Of a stretch of DNA of 64,000 nt, positions 1 to 8,419 are shown in pieces. Position 1 is the first letter of the stretch. Each line of letters begins with the position of its first letter. The notes beneath the pieces are model-generated. The model saw nothing but the letters and a program-made list of their open reading frames with translations, was not told the origin of the DNA and searched no databases. The position numbers and the translations under genes were made by a program. The DNA lies in assembly GCA_944320745.1 (NCBI GenBank), contig CALUIN010000007.1, positions 1 through 64,000 on the forward strand, given 5' to 3'. The stretch is from an uncultured Alloprevotella sp. (GTDB lineage: Bacteria > Bacteroidota > Bacteroidia > Bacteroidales > Bacteroidaceae).

Positions 1-287
1 GGTTGCGGCGCGGCGGGCTCGGGCTGCGGCGCGGCGGGCTCGGGTTGCGGCGCGGCGGGCTCGGCGGGCGGAGCCACGGGCGGCTCGGCGGGCGGCTCGG
101 CCGCGGCGCGCGATGCGGCGGCACGGAGGGCGTCGGCCACTTCGGGCACATTGCGGGCCGGCTGCCAATCCGCCATGCCCTGTTTCCAAACGAGCGTGGA
201 CTCCGTAATGCCCCGCTCCACCAAGGTCTCCAAATCGTACGGCCCGGCCTGCTGCCGGTTTCCGTCTACGTAATAATAGGTTTCCAT
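1..287 (-). CDS. GYF_2-domain protein, 5' part only (runs off the window)
   Basis: The first 95 or so codons of a protein that continues past base 1. It begins METYYYVDGNRQQAGPY and the first 50 residues match the GYF_2 fold found in Bacteroidota membrane proteins (YYYVD, QAGPY, then the STLVWKQGMxxW block). From about residue 70 it becomes a low-complexity Pro/Glu/Ala linker, PEPAAPQ repeated, visible as a 21-base tandem repeat in bases 1-65. It is a paralogue of the gene at 454-897, which is 166 bases upstream on the same strand; both share the QQAGPY and STLVWKQGM blocks. GYF domains bind proline-rich peptides, so the linker could be a ligand for neighbours, but that is inference. No function is assigned. 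Confidence 0.75.
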   Translation of the reverse strand, partial: METYYYVDGNRQQAGPYDLETLVERGITESTLVWKQGMADWQPARNVPEVADALRAAASRAAAEPPAEPPVAPPAEPAAPQPEPAAPQPEPAAPQ

Positions 288-453
288 ATCGTGTTGTTGT
301 TTATAATGGACTCGTGCCGCACAGGGCGGACCTTGCACCTCAACTTATACGGAAGAAGTCGCCGGCCACAAGTTGTATCCGGCAGTTTCGTACCGCCGCG
401 ACTCGCGGAATGGGGCAACCCGCCCCAGCTCCCGCGCGCCGCATCCGGGCGGA

Positions 454-897
454 TTAGCTGGACATCATGGCGATGAGCAAAAGGGTATTGAACGGAATAC
501 CTACGGCCGCTGCAATTATTGTGAAAATCAAAGAGCGTTTGAACTGCTGGCGGGCCATCTCCATCTCGCCCCGCGCCACGGCTGAACGGGACATTGCGGC
601 AAAGATGATGGCGACCACTCCGAGGGGCTGACAGCCAAACACCGTGCTGAGGATGGCCCAGACCAGCATGTCGGCCGGCTTGCCGGCGGCCGGAGGAGGC
701 ACGCCCGGACCGCCGCCGGGCACGGAAGCGCGCTGCAAGGCCGCAGCCACTTCGGGCACCTGCGCCGCGGGCACCCAGCCGCTCATGCCTTGCTTCCATA
801 CTAACGTGGAGGAAGTGATGCCCTGAGCAATCAAATCGTTCAGACTGTAAGGCCCGGCCTGTTGGTTACGGGCATCTACGTAGTAATATTGGTCCAT
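454..897 (-). CDS. GYF_2 plus CD225/dispanin-like membrane protein
   Basis: A 147-residue protein starting MDQYYYVDARNQQAGPY; this start is preferred over an upstream in-frame ATG because it matches its paralogues. Residues 1-50 are a GYF_2 domain. A Pro/Gly-rich linker follows at about 58-78. The C-terminal half has two hydrophobic segments around a polar loop ending GEMEMARQQFKRS, the layout of CD225 (IFITM-like, dispanin) proteins. Bacterial dispanins of this type are common in Bacteroidota and of unknown function. The gene lies 99 bases downstream of a DUF2752 gene and upstream of a second GYF_2 gene, all on the minus strand. GYF_2, CD225 and DUF2752 proteins are often neighbours in Bacteroidota, which suggests a shared membrane role. 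Confidence 0.8.
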   Translation of the reverse strand: MDQYYYVDARNQQAGPYSLNDLIAQGITSSTLVWKQGMSGWVPAAQVPEVAAALQRASVPGGGPGVPPPAAGKPADMLVWAILSTVFGCQPLGVVAIIFAAMSRSAVARGEMEMARQQFKRSLIFTIIAAAVGIPFNTLLLIAMMSS

Positions 898-996
898 AGT
901 TTGATGGTTTTTGGGGTTATTCTGTTTTCTTCCGTAGCAAATGTAGGGATTTCTTCTGACACTCCGAAAGAATACGGAAATTATGTTCAACTTTTT

Positions 997-1380
997 TCAG
1001 ATTCCCAAACAATTCCGCACGACGCCCCACGCGCAAAAGAGCGCTACGTAGGTCCACAGCATCCAAGGCGCGAAGCACACGCGGGCCAGCCGCCCGCGCC
1101 AGCGCGCCGAGGGAAGCCACGCCGCGAGGCAGGCCCCGGTGGCGTAGGGCAGGGAGAAGAGGAAGAAGAAGTTGTAGCGCAGGGCCGCGACGGGATGCCC
1201 GTGAAGCAGGGCGTGGGCCGCACGCTGCAGTCCGCAGGCCGGACAGGACCAGCCCGTGAGCAGCCGGAAGGGGCACTGGGGCGCGAAGCGGCAGGCCGCG
1301 GGATCGACCGCCCACCAGAAGGCGGCGGCGCACAGCAAGAACACAAGCAGCAACAGGGGCTGGACGGAGCGGCGGGACAT
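997..1380 (-). CDS. DUF2752 membrane protein
   Basis: A 127-residue protein with an N-terminal hydrophobic segment (about 6-25), a cysteine-containing loop and two further hydrophobic stretches. The loop carries the DUF2752 signature: CPFRLLTGWSCPACGLQRA at roughly residues 36-54, with paired Cys-Pro motifs and the GLxRA tail. The family is a small integral membrane protein of unknown function; the cysteines suggest metal binding or thiol chemistry, unproven. It precedes the GYF_2/dispanin gene on the same strand and may be co-transcribed with it. An overlapping frame at 917-1333 was rejected because it lacks this signature. Confidence 0.8.
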   Translation of the reverse strand: MSRRSVQPLLLLVFLLCAAAFWWAVDPAACRFAPQCPFRLLTGWSCPACGLQRAAHALLHGHPVAALRYNFFFLFSLPYATGACLAAWLPSARWRGRLARVCFAPWMLWTYVALFCAWGVVRNCLGI

Positions 1381-1473
1381 GGTTTTTCGCGTTTCGGAAA
1401 AGGGGCGGGCCGCCGCGACTGCCGGTCGCGGACGAGCCCGCCCCTCTGGTTTCAGACGCCGTGCAGGGCGCGC

Positions 1474-2931
1474 TTATTTCTTGGGTATGCGCTCAAGCGT
1501 GGCCAGCACGAAGCGCCAGTACTTCTCCACGCTGGGAATGTAGCAGCGCTCGTTGGGCGTGTGCGGGGAGCGGAGCGTGGGGCCGAAACTTACCATGTCC
1601 ATCCCGGAACGATAGGAGCCGATGATGCCGCACTCCAGTCCGGCATGGACCACCTGAACCTTGTTCTCCTGTCCGAAGAGGTCGCGGTAGACTTTCACCA
1701 TGAGCTCGACGATTTCACTGTGCGGGTTGGGCTGCCATGCGGGGTACTCGCCGCTGAGCTCCACCTTCATGCCGGCCATAGAGAAGGCGCTCTCCAAGGT
1801 CTCGACGCAGCACTGGCGCATAGAGTCGCGCGAGCTGCGCACCAGCACCTTGAACATGACTTCGCCGCCGCCAATCTCGACGATGGCCAGGTTGGACGAC
1901 GTCTCGACTATCGAAGGCACTTCCGGGATAAAGCGGAGCACACCGTTGTGGCAGGCACAGAGCGCGTTGACCAGGTTGTCCTGAATCTCCTCGGGCACGA
2001 GGGTTGCGGGCAGTTCGGTCATGGCTGCTTCCAGCGTCAGGCTCTTCTCCACCGTGCCGTACTCGTCCTGGAAAGTCTGGCGCCACTCGTCGACGGCCGA
2101 TTTGAAATCCTCGACATTCTCCTTGGGCAACGAGAGGATTACTTCCGCTTCGCGCGGGATGGCGTTGCGCATGTTGCCGCCCTTCCATGCGGCGAGGCGG
2201 GCCTCGAAGTTGGCGATGGCGTCCTGTACGAGGCGGGCCATCATCTTGTTGGCGTTGCCGCGGCCTTCGTTGATTTCGAGGCCGGAGTGTCCGCCGAGCA
2301 GGCCGCCCAGGCTGACGCGCAGGGCCGCGTCGGTCTCGTCGCTCTCCACTTCCTTGTAGGCGAGCGTGGCCGTGAGGTTGACGCCGCCGGCCGAGCCGAT
2401 GACCATCTCGCCCTCGGTCTCGTTGTCGAGGTTCAGGAGGATGTCGCCCTTGAGCGTGTCCGGCGCCATGTTGTTTACGCCGTACATTGTCGTCTCCTCA
2501 TCCGCGGTGATGAATCCCTCGAGCGGACCGTGCACGAGCGTATCGTCCTCCATAATGGCCATAATGGTGGCCACAGCCATACCGTCGTCCGAGCCGAGGG
2601 TCGTACCGCGCGCCTTCACCCAATCGCCGTCGACATAAGCGTCGATAGGGTCGCTCTCAAAGTCGTGGGTGGAATCGCTCGTCTTCTGCGGCACCATGTC
2701 CATGTGGCCTTGGAGCGTGACGATTTTCCTATCCTCCATGCCGGGCGAGGCCGGTTTGAGCATGAGGATGTTGCCGGCCTGGTCCTTGCGGGCCTCTACG
2801 CCGTGCTCGGCGGCCCAGTCGAGCAGGAACTTCTGTATTTTCTCGAGATGCCCGGACGGGCGGGGCACTTGCGTCAACAGGTAGAAATTTTTCCATACAG
2901 CCTGGGGCTGCAAATTCTTGATGTCTGTCAT
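1474..2931 (-). CDS. pepD: Aminoacyl-histidine dipeptidase (PepD, M20C)
   Basis: A 485-residue cytosolic metallopeptidase of family M20, the usual length for PepD. It hydrolyses Xaa-His dipeptides such as carnosine and other unblocked dipeptides. Metal-binding blocks are visible in order: GHMDMVPQ near residue 75-82, LGSDDGMAVA near 113-122 and TADEETTMYG near 146-155. The interrupting lid domain and the C-terminal HAGLECGIIG block are also present. It starts 19 bases after the stop of the flippase-like gene on the same strand, so the two are probably co-transcribed. Confidence 0.93.
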   Translation of the reverse strand: MTDIKNLQPQAVWKNFYLLTQVPRPSGHLEKIQKFLLDWAAEHGVEARKDQAGNILMLKPASPGMEDRKIVTLQGHMDMVPQKTSDSTHDFESDPIDAYVDGDWVKARGTTLGSDDGMAVATIMAIMEDDTLVHGPLEGFITADEETTMYGVNNMAPDTLKGDILLNLDNETEGEMVIGSAGGVNLTATLAYKEVESDETDAALRVSLGGLLGGHSGLEINEGRGNANKMMARLVQDAIANFEARLAAWKGGNMRNAIPREAEVILSLPKENVEDFKSAVDEWRQTFQDEYGTVEKSLTLEAAMTELPATLVPEEIQDNLVNALCACHNGVLRFIPEVPSIVETSSNLAIVEIGGGEVMFKVLVRSSRDSMRQCCVETLESAFSMAGMKVELSGEYPAWQPNPHSEIVELMVKVYRDLFGQENKVQVVHAGLECGIIGSYRSGMDMVSFGPTLRSPHTPNERCYIPSVEKYWRFVLATLERIPKK

Positions 2932-2950
2932 GGTTCTATGTTATTTGACG

Positions 2951-4039
2951 TTAGGATTTTCCCTTGGATGAAAGGCCGGAGGCCTGTGCGGCCACTGCCG
3001 CGCGGCGGCCGCGCAGCCAGAGGTCGGCCCAGCCGTAAGCGCCGAGCAGGACGACTTCGAGCGTCTGTATGGCGTGGACAATCAGGGCAAACATAATGGC
3101 GTCCTGCTCCGCCACGCCATAGAGCACAAGCATGGTCTTCACGGCGAAATGCCAGGGGCCGGCGCCGTTGGGCGTGGGGACGAGGACGGCGAACGTGCCG
3201 ATGCAGAAGATGAGGAAGGCCTCGGCGGGAAGCACTCCGGCCGTGAAGCCGAAGCAAAAGAAGGCGGTGTAGAAGTGTAGGAAGTAGCACACCCAGATGC
3301 CGACGGAGTAGGCCAGGTAAAGGGGGAGGTTGCGCACGCCCCGCAGCGAGACGATGCCGGCCCAGAGGTTATGGAGCACGTCGCGGCCCTTGCTGAACAG
3401 GGAGAAGCGCCGCATGAGCAGCAGCAGCAGCGCGATGGCCGCCACGACGCAGACGGCCGTGACGAGGTAGCCGGTGCCTGTGAAGCGGCGCAGCGTAGAG
3501 CCCAGGTCCGTACCGGTGCGGCTGAGGAAGTCGCGGAAGTCCGAGAGCTGGAGCAGGAAGGCGGCCACGGTGAGCAGGAGGATGACCACGCAGTCCACGA
3601 GCCGCTCGGTGACGACCGTGCCGAGCGCCTTGGCGAAGGGGACGCCGTCGTACTTCTTCAGCGTCCCGCAGCGCATCACCTCGCCCACGCGGGGCACGAC
3701 CAGGCTGGAGGCGTAGGAAAGGAAGATGGCGTCCTCGCAGACGCGGCGCCGCGGCCGCTCGCCCAGGGGAGCCAGCGACATCCGCCAGCGCCACGCCCTC
3801 ACCTGCTGAGCCAGCACGCCGAAAACGAGAGAGAAGGCCATCCACCACCAGTTCGTGCGGTGCACGAGGTAGTCGCGCACACTGGACCAGTCCAGCCCGC
3901 GATACATCCACCAGAGGATGGCTATGCCCAATAGGAACGGCAGGCACAACTGCACCAGCCTTTTGACGATAGTTACCACTTTTTGAAAGGCAGCGTTGAT
4001 TTTTTCGTAAATTTGCACGCCCGGGCGGACCGGCGACAA
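2951..4039 (-). CDS. Lysylphosphatidylglycerol synthase TM-region / UPF0104 flippase-like protein
   Basis: A 362-residue integral membrane protein with six to eight hydrophobic segments. The family signature blocks of the flippase-like LPG_synthase_TM domain are visible: VRAWRWRMSL, the LPRVGEVMRCGTLKKYDGVPFAKALGTVVTERLVD block around residues 120-155, and TPNGAGPWHF near 275. No C-terminal synthase domain is present, so it is the stand-alone membrane type whose substrate is usually unknown. The start is uncertain: the first 30 codons overlap the predicted rsmA promoter on the other strand and a downstream start is possible. It is divergent from rsmA and upstream of pepD. Confidence 0.8.
   Translation of the reverse strand: MSPVRPGVQIYEKINAAFQKVVTIVKRLVQLCLPFLLGIAILWWMYRGLDWSSVRDYLVHRTNWWWMAFSLVFGVLAQQVRAWRWRMSLAPLGERPRRRVCEDAIFLSYASSLVVPRVGEVMRCGTLKKYDGVPFAKALGTVVTERLVDCVVILLLTVAAFLLQLSDFRDFLSRTGTDLGSTLRRFTGTGYLVTAVCVVAAIALLLLLMRRFSLFSKGRDVLHNLWAGIVSLRGVRNLPLYLAYSVGIWVCYFLHFYTAFFCFGFTAGVLPAEAFLIFCIGTFAVLVPTPNGAGPWHFAVKTMLVLYGVAEQDAIMFALIVHAIQTLEVVLLGAYGWADLWLRGRRAAVAAQASGLSSKGKS
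3983..4015 (+). promoter_or_regulatory. Predicted Bacteroidota promoter for rsmA
   Basis: TTG at 3983-3985 and TAAATTTG at 4008-4015 match the Bacteroidota -33/-7 elements with 22 bases between them. Transcription would begin near 4022, leaving a leader of about 65 bases before the rsmA start at 4086. The element overlaps the 5' end of the divergent membrane protein gene. Confidence 0.6.
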
Positions 4040-4085
4040 GCCGACGGCCCGGCATCAATTGGCAAATGTATAAAAAAAGTAGTAG

Positions 4086-4901
4086 ATGAAGTCCGTACGC
4101 CCGAAAAAATTTCTCGGCCAGCACTTTTTGAAGGACCTCGCCACGGCCCGCGCCATAGCCGACACCGTGGACGCCGCCCCCGGCCTGCCCATACTCGAAG
4201 TGGGGCCAGGCATGGGCGTCCTGACCCAGTTTCTCATCCCCAAGGGCCGAAGGCTCAAGGTGGTGGAACTGGACGACGAGAGCGTGGCCTACCTGCGCGC
4301 GCAGTTTCCCGACATGGAGGAGAACATCGTGGAGGACGACTTTCTCAAGATGCACCTGGACCACACCTTCGGCGGCAGTCCGTTCGTCCTGACCGGCAAC
4401 TACCCGTACAACATCAGCAGCCAGATTTTCTTCAAGATGCTGGACAACCGCCAGCTCATCCCGTGCTGCACGGGCATGATACAGAAGGAGGTGGCCGACC
4501 GCCTGGCCGCCGCGCCGGGCAGCAAGGCCTTCGGCATACTGAGCGTGCTGGTGCAGCTGTGGTACGACGTGGAGTATCTCTTCACGGTAGAGCCCGACGT
4601 GTTCAACCCGCCCCCCAAGGTGCGCAGCGCCGTCGTCCGCCTGAAGCGCAACGCCAGGGAGGACTGCGGCTGCGACGAGCGCCTGCTGCGCCGCGTGGTG
4701 AAGACGGCGTTCAACCAACGGCGGAAAATGCTCCGCGGCTCGCTCAAGCCGCTCCTCTCCCAGCTCGACGGCGAACGGGGCTCCCACGCGGACCACACGG
4801 CTTTCCTGGCACAGGAAGAGCTGACGCGGAGGCCCGAGCAGCTTGGCGTGGCGGACTTCGTGGACCTGACCAACCGCATTGCCGCCGAGACGGCCGGCTG
4901 A
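4086..4901 (+). CDS. rsmA: 16S rRNA dimethyladenosine transferase RsmA (KsgA)
   Basis: A 271-residue protein that dimethylates two adjacent adenines in the 3' terminal helix of 16S rRNA during small-subunit maturation. The N terminus has the typical KKxLGQHFL block (residues 7-15), the SAM-binding motif LEVGPGMG (about 37-44) and the catalytic NYPYNI motif (105-110). The C-terminal FNQRRKMLRGSLK block is intact. Full length for the family. The gene has its own promoter and lies upstream of dnaA, separated by 278 bases that hold an array of 21-base repeats. Confidence 0.97.
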   Translation: MKSVRPKKFLGQHFLKDLATARAIADTVDAAPGLPILEVGPGMGVLTQFLIPKGRRLKVVELDDESVAYLRAQFPDMEENIVEDDFLKMHLDHTFGGSPFVLTGNYPYNISSQIFFKMLDNRQLIPCCTGMIQKEVADRLAAAPGSKAFGILSVLVQLWYDVEYLFTVEPDVFNPPPKVRSAVVRLKRNAREDCGCDERLLRRVVKTAFNQRRKMLRGSLKPLLSQLDGERGSHADHTAFLAQEELTRRPEQLGVADFVDLTNRIAAETAG

Positions 4902-4936
4902 CCCGCACGCGGCGCACCCTCCGCCGGCCGGCGCCC

Positions 4937-5020
4937 ACGGGCCTTAGCCCCGCAGAGACTCGCCCTATCCCCGTAAAAACCCGGCCTAGCCCCGTACGCG
5001 CAGGGCCAGGCCGAGTGCGG
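4937..5020 (+). repeat. Array A of the dispersed 21-base repeat
   Basis: Four consecutive 21-base units at 4937, 4958, 4979 and 5000. The first contains ACGGGCCTTAGCCCCG; the second has the centre CCCTATCCCCGT; the fourth is degenerate. Located between rsmA and dnaA (both plus). See the findings for the family. Confidence 0.85.
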
Positions 5021-5116
5021 CACGGACGCGGCCGGAAGCCTGCGGAGCCGTGACGCCGTAAAGTTTTGCCAGACATGGCGTTAGGCAAAAAGCACCCCTC
5101 GACAGCCGGAAAAGGG

Positions 5117-5147
5117 TTGGCAGACTCGGAAAAAATTTAGAACTTTG
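5117..5147 (+). promoter_or_regulatory. Predicted dnaA promoter
   Basis: TTGG at 5117-5120 and GAACTTTG at 5140-5147 (one mismatch to TAnnTTTG), 19 bases apart, 32 bases before the dnaA start. The spacing fits other promoters in this window. Confidence 0.5.
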
Positions 5148-5179
5148 TAAGCTCGTATCCACTACACGAAAAGAAGAAG

Positions 5180-6541
5180 ATGGACAATACCGCGCCCGGC
5201 AAGTGGGCTGCTTGCCTTGAATATATACGTACCAACCTTACCCCGAAGGAATACGCCACGTGGTTCGAACCACTGCGGCTGATAGACCAGAAAGAGGGCA
5301 AGGTGACCGTCAGCGTCCCCACCAAGTACGTCGGCGAATACATCCGCGAGAAGCACCGCGACCTGGTGGCGCGGGCGCTGACGGAAGTGTACGGGCGGCA
5401 GACGCAACTCATCTGGCGCGACGAGGAAGCCATAGCCCAGTGGAAGGAAGAGGAACGGCAGCGCCAGATGGAGCTGCAACGGAAAAACACCGCGGCGCGC
5501 GAGTCGCAACTGCCGCCCCTCTCGCCGCAGCTCAACCCGTGCTACACGTTCGACAACTTCGTGGAGGGCGAAAGCAACAAGCTGGCGCGCGCCGTAGCCC
5601 TGGCCATCGCCGACAAGCCGGGCCAGTCCACGTTCAACCCTTTCTTCCTCTACGGCCCATCGGGCGTGGGAAAGACGCACCTGGTCAACGCGCTGGGCGT
5701 CCGCCTGCGCGAGCAGTTTCCCGAGAAGCGCGTGCTCTTTGTCTCGGCCCACGTGTTCAAGACCCAGTACACCGACTCCGTCATCCACAACACGCAGAAC
5801 GACTTCATCAACTTCTACCAGTCCATCGAAGTCCTCATCATCGATGACATACAGGAAATCACCACGGCCAAGACGCAGCAGGCCTTTTTCCATATCTTCA
5901 ACCACCTGCAGCAGAACGGACGCCAGCTCGTCATTACGTGCGACCGCCCGCCCGTGCTCTTCGAAGGCATCGAGGAACGCATGCTCACCCGCTTCAAGTG
6001 GGGCATGATTGCCGAGATGGAGAAGCCGGACACCGTGCTGCGCAAGGCTATCCTGGAATCCAAGATCAAGCGCGACGGACTCTCCTTCCCGCAAGAGGTC
6101 ATCCAGTACATTGCGCAGAACGTAGAGAGCAGCGTGCGCGAGCTCGAAGGCATCGTGAACTGCATCATGGCCTACTCCATCGTGGACAATTGCGACATCG
6201 ACCTGCAGCTGACGGCCCGCGTCGTGGCCAGGGCTGTCAATCTGGAAAAGAGGGAACTGACGGCCGACGACATTCTCCAGGCCGTGGGGCAGCACTACGG
6301 GCTCAAGCAGAAGGAGCTCGTATCCAAAGGCCGCCGGCAGGCCCTTGTCCAGGCCCGGCAGCTGAGCATGTTCCTCTGCCACAAGTACACCGACATGTCC
6401 TACGCGCAGATAGGCCGCCGGCTCGGCGGGCGCGACCACTCCACCGTGATGCACGGATGCAACCAGATCTCGCTGCGCATCTCGGTGGACCGCAACTTCC
6501 GCCACGAGGTGGAAGAGCTCGAAGCCGTCCTCAAGAAATAA
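5180..6541 (+). CDS. dnaA: Chromosomal replication initiator DnaA
   Basis: A 453-residue replication initiator that binds DnaA boxes at oriC and melts the origin. Domain I is at about 1-80, a short variable domain II at 85-120, and the AAA+ domain III holds Walker A GPSGVGKTH (159-167) and Walker B VLIIDDIQ (about 218-225). The domain IV DNA-binding signature GGRDHSTVMHG lies near 416-426. Full length. I saw no cluster of TTATCCACA-like boxes on either side, so this copy need not mark the origin; in Bacteroidota dnaA is often away from oriC. recQ follows 45 bases downstream on the same strand. Confidence 0.97.
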   Translation: MDNTAPGKWAACLEYIRTNLTPKEYATWFEPLRLIDQKEGKVTVSVPTKYVGEYIREKHRDLVARALTEVYGRQTQLIWRDEEAIAQWKEEERQRQMELQRKNTAARESQLPPLSPQLNPCYTFDNFVEGESNKLARAVALAIADKPGQSTFNPFFLYGPSGVGKTHLVNALGVRLREQFPEKRVLFVSAHVFKTQYTDSVIHNTQNDFINFYQSIEVLIIDDIQEITTAKTQQAFFHIFNHLQQNGRQLVITCDRPPVLFEGIEERMLTRFKWGMIAEMEKPDTVLRKAILESKIKRDGLSFPQEVIQYIAQNVESSVRELEGIVNCIMAYSIVDNCDIDLQLTARVVARAVNLEKRELTADDILQAVGQHYGLKQKELVSKGRRQALVQARQLSMFLCHKYTDMSYAQIGRRLGGRDHSTVMHGCNQISLRISVDRNFRHEVEELEAVLKK

Positions 6542-6586
6542 AGCCACGCGCCGCACCGCCCACACGCCCCGGCGCTCCTCCCGCCC

Positions 6587-8410
6587 ATGACCCCGCTCGA
6601 AGCGCTAAAGAAATACTTCGGCTACGATGCCTTCCGGCCGCAGCAGGAAGCCATCGTCCGGGCAGTCCTTGAAGGAAAGGACTGCCTGGTCCTCATGCCC
6701 ACGGGCGGAGGCAAGAGCATCTGCTACCAGATACCGGCCCTCATCCGCGAGGGCACAGCCATCGTTGTCTCACCCCTCATCTCGCTCATGAAGGACCAGG
6801 TCGAGGCACTCCAGGCCGCCGGGATAGCCGCCTGCGCCCTGAACAGCGGACAGAGCGAAAGCGAGAACCTGCGCATCAGGCAAGAGTGCAAGGCGGGCCG
6901 CATACGCCTGCTCTACCTCTCGCCCGAGATGCTGCTCACCGAGCTATACCACCTCGTCGCCGACCTGCAGGTCAGCCTCGTCGCCATCGACGAAGCCCAC
7001 TGCGTGAGCCAGTGGGGGCACGACTTCCGCCCGGAGTACGCACAGCTGGGCGCCGCCCGCCAGGCCCTGCCCGGCGTCCCCTTCATCGCACTCACCGCCA
7101 CGGCCGACAAGGTGACACGCCAGGACATCGTCCGGCAACTGCGGCTGGACGGCTGCCATACCTTCATCGCCTCGTTCGACCGGCCCAACCTCTCGCTCGA
7201 CGTGGAGCGCGGCCTCTCCGGCAAGGACAAGCTCGACGCCCTGCTGCGCTTCGTCCGCCGCCACAGGGACGAGAGCGGCATCATCTATTGCCTGTCGCGC
7301 AAAAACACGGAGAAGCTGGCCGAGGAACTGGTGCGGAAAGGCCTCGACGCCGCCCCCTATCATGCCGGCCTGACGCCCGACGAGCGCGACCGCGTCCAGA
7401 CGGAGTTCATCCGCGACCAGCTGCAAATCGTCGTAGCCACGGTGGCCTTCGGCATGGGCATCGACAAAAGCAACGTGCGCTGGGTGGTCCACTACCAGTT
7501 GCCCAAAAGCATAGAAAGCTTCTACCAGGAAATAGGCCGGGCCGGGCGCGACGGTCTCCCGGCCGACACGCTCCTCTTCTACAACTACGCGGACATCATC
7601 CAGCTGACGAAGTTCGCCGAAGAAAGCGGCCAGCGCGAGATCAACCGGGAGCGCCTCGACCGTATGCGCGAATACGCCGAGGCCGACGTTTGCCGCCGGC
7701 GCATCCTGCTCAACTACTTCGGCGAAACGACAGCGCACGACTGCGGCAACTGCGACATCTGCAAGAACCCGCCCCAGCGCTTCGACGGCCACATCCTCGC
7801 GCAAAAGGCCCTGAGCGCCATCGTGCGCACCAACGGGCAGGCCGACTTCCGCACCGTCATCGACATACTCCGCGCCCGCTTCTCGCCCGCCGTCAAGGAA
7901 AAGGGTTACGACCGGCTGCCCACCTTCGGCGTAGGCCGCGACGTGCCGCCCCGGGAATGGCAGGACTATCTGCTGCAGCTCCTGCAGCTCGGGCTCCTCG
8001 AGATAGCCTATGACGAGGACAACCACTTGAAGATAACCACCCTGGGCGCGGACGTGCTCTACGGCAGGCGCGGGCTGCAACTGGCACGGACGCGACGCGA
8101 GGAAGCCGCCCCGAAGCGTGCCGCAAAGGCCGCGCAGGCCCCGCGGCAGGCGCTCTTCGCTCCGCCTGCCGCCGACAGGGAGCGGGCCGAGGCCCTCTTC
8201 CAGGAGCTCCGCGCCCTGCGCCTGCGCCTGGCCAGCGAGCAGGGTTTTCCTCCCTACATCATCATGAGCGACAAGGTGCTCCGCCTGCTGGCCGCCGCAC
8301 AGCCGAAAACCGTAGAGGATTTCGGCAACATCAGCGGCATCGGCGAGTTCAAACAAAAAAAGTATGGCCGCCTGTTCGTTGACGCCATACTTCAGTTCCT
8401 TTCCCGATAA
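6587..8410 (+). CDS. recQ: ATP-dependent DNA helicase RecQ
   Basis: A 607-residue superfamily 2 3'-5' DNA helicase. Visible motifs: FRPQQ (motif 0, about 16-20), Walker A MPTGGGKS (37-44), DEAH box (135-138) followed by CVSQWGHDFRPEY, SAT-type motif ALTATAD, and QEIGRAGRDG of motif VI. The RecQ zinc-binding cysteines are present (VCRRR ... CGNCDIC near 365-390). The C-terminal HRDC domain occupies the last 80 residues (LRLASEQGFPPYIIMSD). Complete. It follows dnaA closely and may be read from the same transcript. Confidence 0.95.
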   Translation: MTPLEALKKYFGYDAFRPQQEAIVRAVLEGKDCLVLMPTGGGKSICYQIPALIREGTAIVVSPLISLMKDQVEALQAAGIAACALNSGQSESENLRIRQECKAGRIRLLYLSPEMLLTELYHLVADLQVSLVAIDEAHCVSQWGHDFRPEYAQLGAARQALPGVPFIALTATADKVTRQDIVRQLRLDGCHTFIASFDRPNLSLDVERGLSGKDKLDALLRFVRRHRDESGIIYCLSRKNTEKLAEELVRKGLDAAPYHAGLTPDERDRVQTEFIRDQLQIVVATVAFGMGIDKSNVRWVVHYQLPKSIESFYQEIGRAGRDGLPADTLLFYNYADIIQLTKFAEESGQREINRERLDRMREYAEADVCRRRILLNYFGETTAHDCGNCDICKNPPQRFDGHILAQKALSAIVRTNGQADFRTVIDILRARFSPAVKEKGYDRLPTFGVGRDVPPREWQDYLLQLLQLGLLEIAYDEDNHLKITTLGADVLYGRRGLQLARTRREEAAPKRAAKAAQAPRQALFAPPAADRERAEALFQELRALRLRLASEQGFPPYIIMSDKVLRLLAAAQPKTVEDFGNISGIGEFKQKKYGRLFVDAILQFLSR

Positions 8411-8419
8411 TCACTCCGA

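Noticed and set aside
862..3096. A 744-codon open frame on the plus strand
   Set aside because: It is antisense to the DUF2752, PepD and flippase-like genes, which have clear family motifs; the frame has no recognisable domain and reflects the high GC content.
3369..4796. A 475-codon open frame on the minus strand
   Set aside because: It runs through rsmA and the flippase-like gene in another frame and shows low-complexity Ala/Gly/His/Arg composition only.
4937..5020. CRISPR-like array
   Set aside because: Units are 21 bases end to end with four-base spacers; no 25-40-base unique spacers and no cas genes are in the window.
4902..5179. Possible origin of replication upstream of dnaA
   Set aside because: No cluster of DnaA boxes; the repeats here belong to the 21-base family that recurs in eight other places.
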